Shown: positions 1-6,530 of the stretch, in pieces
Layout: each line of letters opens with the position of its first letter
Numbering within the stretch: the stretch's first letter is position 1
NCBI GenBank assembly: GCA_046542305.1
Contig: JBKHBQ010000072.1
Location: 1 to 15,377 of the forward strand
Origin: JBKHBQ01 sp046542305
Lineage (GTDB): Bacteria; Bacteroidota; Bacteroidia; Bacteroidales; 4484-276
DNA: 15,377 bases
Direction: 5' to 3'
Notes under the pieces: model-generated
Told to the model about the DNA's origin: nothing
Seen by the model: only the letters and a program-made list of their open reading frames with translations
Database searches by the model: none
Position numbers and translations under genes: made by a program

Positions 1-815
1 TCGGTGATGCCGTATTTCAGATCCATTCCATAGTTGAACGAATATCCCCAATCGTTATCGGCGGCATTTTTTTCAACATATCCCGAAACATATGGTGTAA
101 ACGAAAGCCGGAGTGGCGCCTTGATATTGGTAAACCCGGTAATTTCGCCTGCCTGTTTAAGCTGGCCCTCGATTTCTTTATTGATAAAATTCCACGTTAC
201 TATTTCCCGCTTGCGCCGAATGCTCCGTTCGGCATTAAAGCCCCAGGTTTGCCATTGTTTGTCAGAAAAGCGCAATGCTGAATAGGGGATTTTTAACTCA
301 GCCGACCAGCCGCTGTCGAGCAGCGAAACCTTGCTCGCCCACACGGCATCCCACTCCTTGTCTTCGTTATTGTTGTAGTTTTTTGCATCATACTGTACCC
401 CGGAAGCAGATACCGCAAACACCGAAGCATTCAACCCGTCATTGTAAGGAAGAAGTTTGAAAGCAATATAGTCTGCATTCAGGTCATCCGAATCCCTGAA
501 TCCCAGCTCGGTAAGGATGCTGTCGGGGGCGCTGTCGTACATCATGGCCCCAATATAGATGGCCACGTCGTCGTACAAAATCTTCACAACCGTGTTTTCG
601 GTGGCCGGCGGACCGTTGTAAGGATCAAGCATAAAAAAATTTGTGGCGGGTTCCGCCGCTTTCCATTGGGGTTCCGTTAGCAGACCGTCAATTTCAGGGG
701 CTTCCTCTATGCGGTGGGCATTCACCTGTTTTTTCATGGTTTGCTGTGCCCGGGCCTCTGTTACACCTGCAATTATTGCAAGCAAAATAATGAATGAGAT
801 GAAATATCTTTTCAC
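1..815 (-). CDS. DUF5916 / CBM9-like secreted protein, N-terminal part (cut by left edge)
   Basis: The 271 visible codons read from a GTG at 815; the frame has a stop 12 bases further upstream and no other start codon ahead of the signal peptide, so GTG is the forced choice. Residues 1-24 form a signal peptide (basic VKRY, hydrophobic run, cleavage near EARA|Q). From about residue 33 the sequence has the pattern of a carbohydrate-binding family 9-like domain (APEIDGLLTEPQW, ILYDDVAIYIGAMMYD, WDAVWASKV, WSAELKIPYSALRF, WGFNAERSIRRKRE). The family continues into a predicted outer-membrane beta-barrel of the DUF5916 type, which would lie off the window. The start follows the macro-domain stop by 17 bases, so the two are probably co-transcribed. 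Its substrate is unknown; a surface role in glycan handling is inferred from the fold only. Family assignment is firm, function is not. Confidence 0.85.
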   Translation of the reverse strand, partial: MKRYFISFIILLAIIAGVTEARAQQTMKKQVNAHRIEEAPEIDGLLTEPQWKAAEPATNFFMLDPYNGPPATENTVVKILYDDVAIYIGAMMYDSAPDSILTELGFRDSDDLNADYIAFKLLPYNDGLNASVFAVSASGVQYDAKNYNNNEDKEWDAVWASKVSLLDSGWSAELKIPYSALRFSDKQWQTWGFNAERSIRRKREIVTWNFINKEIEGQLKQAGEITGFTNIKAPLRLSFTPYVSGYVEKNAADNDWGYSFNYGMDLKYGIT

Positions 816-832
816 GCAGCGTAAAGACTAGT

Positions 833-1342
833 TTATTCGCTAATTGGTTGTTGATAAATCCTGAAGTTTTCCTCATCGAAACAGCAGAAGACCACTTTTT
901 CGGGAAGGATATTGTTGTTGAGGAATTTTTTTACTTCCTGGATGGCAATGGCTGCCGCCGCTTCTTTAGGATAGCCGTAAACACCTGTACTGATATTTGG
1001 GAAAGCCACCGTTTTGCAGTTGTATTGCGAAGCCAGTGCAAGGCTGTTGAAATAGCATGAGGCCAGTTTGCCGGGTTCGCCGCGATGACCTCCGTTCCAG
1101 ACGGGTCCCACGGTGTGGATCACGTATTTTGCAGGCAGGTTGTATCCGTTGGTGATTTTTGCATTTCCGGTTTCACAGCCGTTCAGAGTTTTACACTCCT
1201 CAAGCAGTTTGGAACCGGCGGCACGGTGTATGGCGCCGTCCACACCACCGCCTCCCAGCAGGCTTTTGTTGGCGGCATTTACAATAGCATCCGTACGGAG
1301 TTTGGTAATATCTCCCAGGATGATCTCTATCCGGTTGTTCAT
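833..1342 (-). CDS. Macro-domain ADP-ribose / O-acetyl-ADP-ribose hydrolase, MacroD/YmdB type
   Basis: This 169-residue protein is a single macro domain, the usual length for stand-alone YmdB/MacroD proteins. The strand-loop GDITKLRTDAIVNAAN (10-25) and the glycine-rich GGGGVDGAIHRAAG (30-43) bind the ADP-ribose. Asn25 and Asp35 sit where the catalytic pair lies in MacroD-type hydrolases, and a phosphate loop NISTGVYGYP (116-125) follows. The family deacetylates O-acetyl-ADP-ribose and removes mono-ADP-ribose from acidic residues; with these residues intact, activity is likely. It has no signal peptide and should be cytosolic. It lies 74 bases after the Nramp stop, with a -7 promoter element in between, and 17 bases before the DUF5916 gene. 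Its physiological substrate cannot be read from the sequence. Confidence 0.93.
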   Translation of the reverse strand: MNNRIEIILGDITKLRTDAIVNAANKSLLGGGGVDGAIHRAAGSKLLEECKTLNGCETGNAKITNGYNLPAKYVIHTVGPVWNGGHRGEPGKLASCYFNSLALASQYNCKTVAFPNISTGVYGYPKEAAAAIAIQEVKKFLNNNILPEKVVFCCFDEENFRIYQQPISE

Positions 1343-1404
1343 CAGGTTTTATTTTTTCAGGTTAAAACGTGCATTGCATTTGCGTAAAGCAGAATTTGAA
1401 CTTG

Positions 1405-1412
1405 CAAAGATA
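1405..1412 (-). promoter_or_regulatory. Bacteroidota -7 promoter element for the macro-domain gene
   Basis: On the minus strand this reads TATCTTTG, an exact match to TAnnTTTG. A T-run stands about 19 bases upstream, at the place of the -33 TTTG, inside the end of the Nramp gene. Transcription would begin near 1398-1400 and leave a leader of about 56 bases before the ATG at 1342. The element suggests the macro-DUF5916 pair can be expressed separately from the transporter. Confidence 0.45.
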
Positions 1413-1416
1413 TTAT

Positions 1417-2682
1417 TTAAGATTGAACCGGAAAAAACTCCCAGATAAGATAAAACACGCTGAATGCCAGCAGGAAAATGATTCCCAGCCAGGCGTAAAC
1501 CAGGAGCCATTTTTTGGGCCTGGCTTCCGGCGGAATTTCACTGCCACGGATCACCCGGTAATTGAGGATAGCAAAAACAGGTGCCGTCACAAAGGAGATG
1601 GTGGTGGCCAGATCGACCATAAAACCCATGGAACCCGAGAGGTAACCCAACAGCAGTAAAGTTCCCGCTACCACAAGGGCGATCCAGAACCAGTAGAGTT
1701 TCAGCTCGAATTTGTCCATCTGCCGGCTTTCGGGAACAAGAAGCTCTGTGGATCTGGTGAGCACCCGCGGATACGCATCAAGGCAAGTGATGGTGGTGCT
1801 GACCATGGTGGTGAGCGCTGCAATGGCAATTACCGGATAAGCCCACGGGCCGATGCTGCCGGTATACATGCTGATGAGCTGCCCGGCAAACACCACACCC
1901 TTTGCCGATAGCTGTTCGCCATTGCCAAACATCACCAAAGCACCCAGCGACAGAAAACCGATAGCCAGCACACCGGCGCCGATATACCCGATGTTGAAGT
2001 CGAGCAGCGACTGCCGCAGACTCGGGCGGCTCCCCAATTGATCTTCTTTGGCCACCGACCATACCGAATGCCACACCGAAACATCCAGAGGCGCCGGCAT
2101 CCAGCCCACAAAGGCGATGAGGAAAAGAATGTCGATGTGCTTGTTCCAGTCGAAATTTCCTGATAATGATCCGGGGTGAAAAAATCCGGCACTAAAGGCA
2201 TAAACTACTGCGATAACCGTCGACAGAGCAAGGGTTATGATGACGATCTTAATGATCTTGTCCAGCGCTGAATAATGCCCCAGTCCCAATATCAGCATCG
2301 ACACCATAAGGATAAAGGCCGTGACCAGCGCCGGGTGAAAATGCAGGTTGAAGATGTTGGCAAACAGTCCGGCCGTAACAATAGTCACAGCCGCCTGAAT
2401 GGCAAACATGGTGGCAATGGTGAGGATTACATAAAGGATCAGCGCCCACTTGCCCAGCCGGTAATAACCCTCTACCAGCGAATTTCCGGTGGCGGAGGCA
2501 TAACGCGGTGCAAATTCCATGAAAGGATATTTGAGCGCATTGGCCAGGATCAGTACCCAGATCAGCTCAAAACCGTAGCTGGCTCCGGCACGGGTGGACT
2601 GAACCAGGTGCGACACGCCCACGGCCGCACCTGCAAACAACAGGCCCGGCCCTAACATCCTGAATACTTTCCGGATACCCAT
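1417..2682 (-). CDS. Nramp-family (MntH-like) transporter with altered metal-binding motif
   Basis: This 421-residue protein is almost entirely hydrophobic, with about eleven membrane segments, as expected for Nramp (LeuT fold). The N-terminus has the family's GPGLL (11-15), and the C-terminal half keeps the expected pattern of helices and short loops. The two metal-site motifs are not canonical. TM1 has GVSH at 22-25 where DPGN is normal, so the Asp and Asn ligands are missing. TM6 has MPAP at 195-198 where MPH is usual; the Met is kept. It is therefore a divergent Nramp-like protein, and a call of manganese or iron importer from the family name alone is unsafe. A proton-coupled or different-ion carrier is equally possible. 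The ATG at 2682 sits about 20 bases after a -7 element. Confidence 0.85.
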   Translation of the reverse strand: MGIRKVFRMLGPGLLFAGAAVGVSHLVQSTRAGASYGFELIWVLILANALKYPFMEFAPRYASATGNSLVEGYYRLGKWALILYVILTIATMFAIQAAVTIVTAGLFANIFNLHFHPALVTAFILMVSMLILGLGHYSALDKIIKIVIITLALSTVIAVVYAFSAGFFHPGSLSGNFDWNKHIDILFLIAFVGWMPAPLDVSVWHSVWSVAKEDQLGSRPSLRQSLLDFNIGYIGAGVLAIGFLSLGALVMFGNGEQLSAKGVVFAGQLISMYTGSIGPWAYPVIAIAALTTMVSTTITCLDAYPRVLTRSTELLVPESRQMDKFELKLYWFWIALVVAGTLLLLGYLSGSMGFMVDLATTISFVTAPVFAILNYRVIRGSEIPPEARPKKWLLVYAWLGIIFLLAFSVFYLIWEFFPVQS

Positions 2683-2702
2683 AGTCCTTACTTTTTTGCG
2701 CG

Positions 2703-2710
2703 CAAAGTTA
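2703..2710 (-). promoter_or_regulatory. Bacteroidota -7 promoter element for the Nramp-like gene
   Basis: The minus strand reads TAACTTTG, an exact TAnnTTTG, ending 20 bases ahead of the ATG at 2682. The predicted leader is only about 14-16 bases. No clear TTTG stands at -33; an inverted repeat covers that area instead. Confidence 0.45.
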
Positions 2711-2723
2711 TTTAAATATCCAT

Positions 2724-2741
2724 ATGTATGCGTGAATACAT
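2724..2741. promoter_or_regulatory. Inverted repeat ATGTAT-N6-ATACAT, possible operator
   Basis: Two perfect 6-base arms are separated by GCGTGA. The dyad lies about 14-31 bases upstream of the -7 element of the Nramp-like gene, overlapping its -33 region, a usual place for a repressor. I cannot match it to a known Fur, MntR or DtxR box, and a dyad of this size can occur by chance in AT-rich DNA. Confidence 0.25.
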
Positions 2742-2833
2742 GCAGGCAGAGGTCATGTGCGGGCGTTAAATTTTTTTCAGATTTCCGCCAGGAGATTTTT
2801 TTATTTAAAACATGGAAAGATTTTCATAAAATT

Positions 2834-2841
2834 TACGTTTG
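2834..2841 (+). promoter_or_regulatory. Bacteroidota -7 promoter element for the outer-membrane receptor gene
   Basis: The sequence TACGTTTG matches TAnnTTTG exactly. Transcription would start near 2846-2848 and give a leader of about 95 bases before the ATG at 2942. A convincing -33 TTTG is not seen. Confidence 0.4.
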
Positions 2842-2879
2842 CCCGGAATAAAAACCGGAAACAAAGTGTCTAAAATGTT

Positions 2880-2908
2880 CAGCCGGTAAACTACCTGGCT
2901 GTTTTTTT
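2880..2908 (+). terminator. Terminator-like hairpin in the receptor leader (candidate attenuator)
   Basis: The 5' arm CAGCCGG (2880-2886) pairs with CC-T-GGCTG (2894-2901) around a 7-base loop with one bulged T, and seven Ts follow (2902-2908). That is the shape of an intrinsic terminator on the plus strand. No plus-strand gene ends upstream, because the neighbour is divergent, so it has no obvious transcript to close other than the receptor's own leader. The hairpin ends 33 bases before the receptor ATG. A four-codon ORF (ATG at 2875, stop at 2887-2889) runs through the 5' arm, and a CCGG at 2855-2858 could compete for the same arm. Confidence 0.4.
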
Positions 2909-2941
2909 GTTAATATATCCAATGCTTTTTTTTGAACTGGT

Positions 2942-5398
2942 ATGACTAAAAGACTGATTTTCCTTTTGTTTATGATTTCTGCAGGATTCGTGCTAAGCGC
3001 ACAGCGGCCCGGTATGAGGGGCAGTATGCCTGCAGATGGTGTGGTAACGGGTAAGGTGGTTGAATTTGCCACAGGCAATCCAATGGAATATGCCAATGTG
3101 GTGCTGTTCAGCAAACGCGATTCGAGTATTGTTTCCGGAACGGTAACTACCGGCAACGGGACTTTCAGGATCACAGAAGTGCCGTACGGGAGATATTATT
3201 TAGTGGCTAATTTTATCGGATTCTACCGCGAAACCATCGACAGCCTGATGATTAACCCTCGCTCGAAAGTAGTTGACGTTGGTGCCGTACGATTGCATTC
3301 GGCCACCGAAAGCCTCGAAGCCGTGGAGATTTCCGCACAGAAAGAACATATCGAATACAAGATTGATAAAAAGGTGGTGAATGTGGATCAGGATATCATG
3401 GCACAGGGCGGTACGGCTGTGACCGCGCTGGAAAATACACCATCAGTACAGGTGGATATCGACGGCAATGTGAGCCTGCGCGGCAGTTCCAGCTTCACCG
3501 TGCTTATCGACGGCCGTCCTACCGTGCTCGAAGGTTCCGACGCTCTGCAGCAGATCCCGGCCAGCGCCATCAATAAGATCGAGATCATCACCAATCCTTC
3601 AGCAAAATACGACCCCGACGGCGTGGCAGGTATCATCAATGTGGTGATGAAGGAAAAAATCGAACGTGGATTTAATGGTATTATCAATGCCTCCGCAGGA
3701 ACCAATGAGGGCTATGGGCTTGATTTCCTGTTAAATTACAGATATAATAAATTTAACTTTTTTGTAGGTTCCGACTACAACCGGCGGGCCATGGAAGGCC
3801 AACGCGAATCCCGGCAGATCACCTATCAGGATACCACGGAATACAGAAATTCATTCGGCGAGCGCGATCGCGCCAGATCAGGCTACGGCCTGCGTGTGGG
3901 TGCCGATTATTACCTCAGCGATATGACCACCCTGTCGGTGATGGGCCGTTTGGGAAATTATTCCTTTGGCGGAACCGGCACCTCCAACCTGCATGTAACT
4001 ACCGACCCGTTTACCTCGGATATGTATTCATTAACCCTGAACGAACGCGAACGCAGCGGAAACTACATCAGCGGAACTGTGAATTTTCAGCAGAAATTCG
4101 ACGATTTCGGTCATAAGCTCGATGCCATGTTTCACTACTCAACCCGCGACGGTGGTGACTGGGATGAGCAAAGGGAATTTGATACCGATGCCGACTGGAA
4201 TCCCATCGAAGAAGAGCCTTTTTTCATCCGTACAACCGAAGAGGATGCAGATGAGGAGTACCGGCTGAAGCTTGATTATACCAAACCCATCGGCGAGGAG
4301 GGAAAGATTGAGGCCGGATTTCAGAGCAGGATGGAGCAGGAAACAGAAAAATACATTTACCGCGACTGGGACTACCTGGTGAACAATTGGGTAGAAGACA
4401 CCCTTTATTCGAACAACATGGATTTCCGCCGTGATATCCATTCGATTTACGGAATTTATAACAATACCTTCGGGAGTTTCGGCATGCAGGCCGGGCTGCG
4501 CGGCGAGTATACCTTCCGTGAAATAAAAAATATGAAAGCCACGGAACCCTCTCTGATCGACCGCTGGGATTATTTCCCCACGCTTCATGCCTCGTATTCG
4601 TTTAAGAACAAGGATCAGATGCTGGCCAGCTATACCCGCCGCATCGACCGCCCCCGCGGTTGGTTCCTCGATCCGTTTATCAGTTACATGGATCAGTACA
4701 ATTACCGCCAGGGAAATCCCAACCTTCAGCCGGAATACATCGATTCCTACGAACTGGGCTACCAGAAAAGAATCTGGAATTCGCTCATCTCACTTGAAGG
4801 ATATTATCGCGTGACAAAAAACAAAGTGGAACGGATCAGGACGCTTCAGCCCGACGGCCGTTTCTTACACACTTTCGAAAACCTCGGAAAAGATTATGCC
4901 CTTGGCGTAGAATTGATGGTGAATGCCGACCCGTTTAAATGGCTAAATCTGAGCCTTACGGGAAATCTCTATAATTACCGCATCGAAGGTAATATCGCCG
5001 AGGAGGATGTGGACAACGAAAGCACCAACTGGAACAGCCGGTTGAATGCCGTGATAAAACTCCCTGCCGGTTTCAGGATGCAGCTCAATGGAATGTATTT
5101 CGGACCCAGCGTGAGGGCACAGGGTGAGTCGGAAGGATTTTTTATGACCAACCTTGCGGTGAAAAAAGATTTCTTCGACGGGAAATTTTCGGCCACTGTT
5201 TCGGCCCGCGATCTTTTCAACACAGGTAAGCACGAGTTCACCTCAACAGGACCGGGTTTCTACAGCTACGATTATTTCGACCGCGAGGCACCCATCATAA
5301 CCCTTAACCTGAGCTGGAGGATCAACGACTATAAACGCCAGATGGAACGCAACGGCAACGACATGGATAACGGCGGCGGCATGGATGATGATTTTTAA
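2942..5398 (+). CDS. TonB-dependent-receptor-like outer-membrane beta-barrel protein
   Basis: The 818 residues begin with a signal peptide (MTKRLIFLLFMISAGFVLSA, cleavage before Gln21). A carboxypeptidase-regulatory-like domain follows at about 34-120 (GKVVEFATGNPMEYANVVL, FRITEVPYGRYYLVANFIGF). A plug domain lies at about 128-237 (GGTAVTALENTPSVQVD, VSLRGSSSFTVLIDGRP, IEIITNPSAKYDPDGVAGI), and the rest is a beta-barrel of the OMP_b-brl_3 type. The family resembles TonB-dependent transporters of Bacteroidota but often has no SusD partner, and none is present here. The final 20 residues are rich in Asp, Gly, Asn and Met. The substrate is unknown; metal or peptide uptake has been proposed for relatives but cannot be read here. 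The gene stands alone, with a possible attenuator before it, and its stop overlaps that of the convergent hemW. Confidence 0.9.
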   Translation: MTKRLIFLLFMISAGFVLSAQRPGMRGSMPADGVVTGKVVEFATGNPMEYANVVLFSKRDSSIVSGTVTTGNGTFRITEVPYGRYYLVANFIGFYRETIDSLMINPRSKVVDVGAVRLHSATESLEAVEISAQKEHIEYKIDKKVVNVDQDIMAQGGTAVTALENTPSVQVDIDGNVSLRGSSSFTVLIDGRPTVLEGSDALQQIPASAINKIEIITNPSAKYDPDGVAGIINVVMKEKIERGFNGIINASAGTNEGYGLDFLLNYRYNKFNFFVGSDYNRRAMEGQRESRQITYQDTTEYRNSFGERDRARSGYGLRVGADYYLSDMTTLSVMGRLGNYSFGGTGTSNLHVTTDPFTSDMYSLTLNERERSGNYISGTVNFQQKFDDFGHKLDAMFHYSTRDGGDWDEQREFDTDADWNPIEEEPFFIRTTEEDADEEYRLKLDYTKPIGEEGKIEAGFQSRMEQETEKYIYRDWDYLVNNWVEDTLYSNNMDFRRDIHSIYGIYNNTFGSFGMQAGLRGEYTFREIKNMKATEPSLIDRWDYFPTLHASYSFKNKDQMLASYTRRIDRPRGWFLDPFISYMDQYNYRQGNPNLQPEYIDSYELGYQKRIWNSLISLEGYYRVTKNKVERIRTLQPDGRFLHTFENLGKDYALGVELMVNADPFKWLNLSLTGNLYNYRIEGNIAEEDVDNESTNWNSRLNAVIKLPAGFRMQLNGMYFGPSVRAQGESEGFFMTNLAVKKDFFDGKFSATVSARDLFNTGKHEFTSTGPGFYSYDYFDREAPIITLNLSWRINDYKRQMERNGNDMDNGGGMDDDF

Positions 5399-5406
5399 TC
5401 GTCATC
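5384..5406. repeat. Palindrome centred on two overlapping convergent stop codons
   Basis: GATGATGATT (5384-5393) is complementary to AATCGTCATC (5397-5406) except for one G-T wobble; the loop is TTT. The stop of the receptor (5396-5398) and the stop of hemW (5397-5395) both fall at the loop. Both proteins end in consecutive aspartates (MDDDF and ADDD), so the same GAT/GAC codons on opposite strands create the symmetry. There is no GC-rich stem or T-tract, so it is not a classical intrinsic terminator, though the transcripts from both sides would carry it. Confidence 0.7.
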
Positions 5407-6528
5407 GGCAAACAGGGCCGAAGCGATGCCGTCGGCAAAAAATTTTCCCCGGGCAGTCAGCACAAGATGGTCCGGGGTTTTTTCTATCCGGCCATCCTGT
5501 ATATATGGTTCGGCCTGCCTGAGCAGATCATGAAGCCTGGCTGCGTCAAAACTGTCTTCTACTTTCCTGCAATCGATCCCCCACATGGTGCGGATGGCCG
5601 TCATCACATATTCGTTGAAGCGTTGGGCGGTGGTAAGGGTTTCCTTTTCAAAAACCGGCTTTCCCTGTTGTATTCCCTCAAGATATTGTTGCAGGTTGGA
5701 AACATTCCATTGCCTGGAATTTCCGTCGAAGGAGTGTGCCGACGGGCCGATCCCAAGATATTTTGTTCCTTCCCAGTACGATTTGTTATGACGCGAATAG
5801 CTCCCGCGAAGGGCAAAGTTAGAGATTTCGTAATGCTCGTAATCTTCATCGGTCAGGAATTTTGAAAGAATTTCGAAATGTCGGGCGGCAAGCGCATCGT
5901 CCACCGGCGGATATTTTCCTTTGCGGATCAGCACATCCAGTGCAGTGTGTGGCTCTACCGTAAGGGCATAAGCCGAAATATGCGCAACGTGCAGTGCAAT
6001 GGCCGATGCGAGATTTTCCCTCCAGGCTTCTTCGGTCTGGCCTGGAATCCCGTAGATCAGGTCAATGCTGATGTTTTGGTATCCTCTTTCCTGAGCCAGC
6101 CTTACCGAGTGTAAGGCATCTTGTGCCGAGTGCATGCGGTTGAGCTTTTTCAGTTCCTCATCACGAAAGGACTGAATGCCGATGCTCAGCCGGTTGACGG
6201 AGGTTTTTTCCAGTTCATCGAGCCATGCTGCGGTGATGTCGTCGGGATTGGCTTCCAGGGTGATTTCCGCATTTTCTTCCAGGCCCGGAAATTTAGCTGT
6301 CTGATCGATGATTTCCTGAATTTTTCCCGGCCGGAACAGTGAGGGTGTTCCTCCGCCAAAATAAATCGTTCCGGTTGTTTCACCTTTAAAATAATGCTGT
6401 TGCAATTCGAGTTCCCACGGTAGTGCAGCCATCACTTCATCCCTGAATTTTGCGGTGGCAAGCGAATAGAAATTGCAGTAGTGGCATTTTTGCCTGCAAA
6501 AGGGAATATGCACGTACAGGCCGGCCAT
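5395..6528 (-). CDS. hemW: Radical SAM family heme chaperone HemW
   Basis: At 377 residues it has the usual HemW length. The N-terminus carries the radical SAM iron-sulfur motif CRQKCHYC (Cys11, Cys15, Cys18) directly after the start, then the SAM-binding FGGGTPS (57-63), and later IDLIYGIPGQTEEAW. The motif HNKSYW (247-252) matches HNxxYW, the heme-binding signature that separates HemW from the oxygen-independent coproporphyrinogen oxidase HemN. HemW binds heme and passes it to membrane proteins of the respiratory chain; it is cytosolic or membrane-associated. The ATG lies two bases after the stop of the histidine kinase, so the two are surely co-transcribed and may be translationally coupled. 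Its stop overlaps the stop of the convergent receptor gene by four bases. Confidence 0.93.
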   Translation of the reverse strand: MAGLYVHIPFCRQKCHYCNFYSLATAKFRDEVMAALPWELELQQHYFKGETTGTIYFGGGTPSLFRPGKIQEIIDQTAKFPGLEENAEITLEANPDDITAAWLDELEKTSVNRLSIGIQSFRDEELKKLNRMHSAQDALHSVRLAQERGYQNISIDLIYGIPGQTEEAWRENLASAIALHVAHISAYALTVEPHTALDVLIRKGKYPPVDDALAARHFEILSKFLTDEDYEHYEISNFALRGSYSRHNKSYWEGTKYLGIGPSAHSFDGNSRQWNVSNLQQYLEGIQQGKPVFEKETLTTAQRFNEYVMTAIRTMWGIDCRKVEDSFDAARLHDLLRQAEPYIQDGRIEKTPDHLVLTARGKFFADGIASALFADDD

Positions 6529-6530
6529 GA

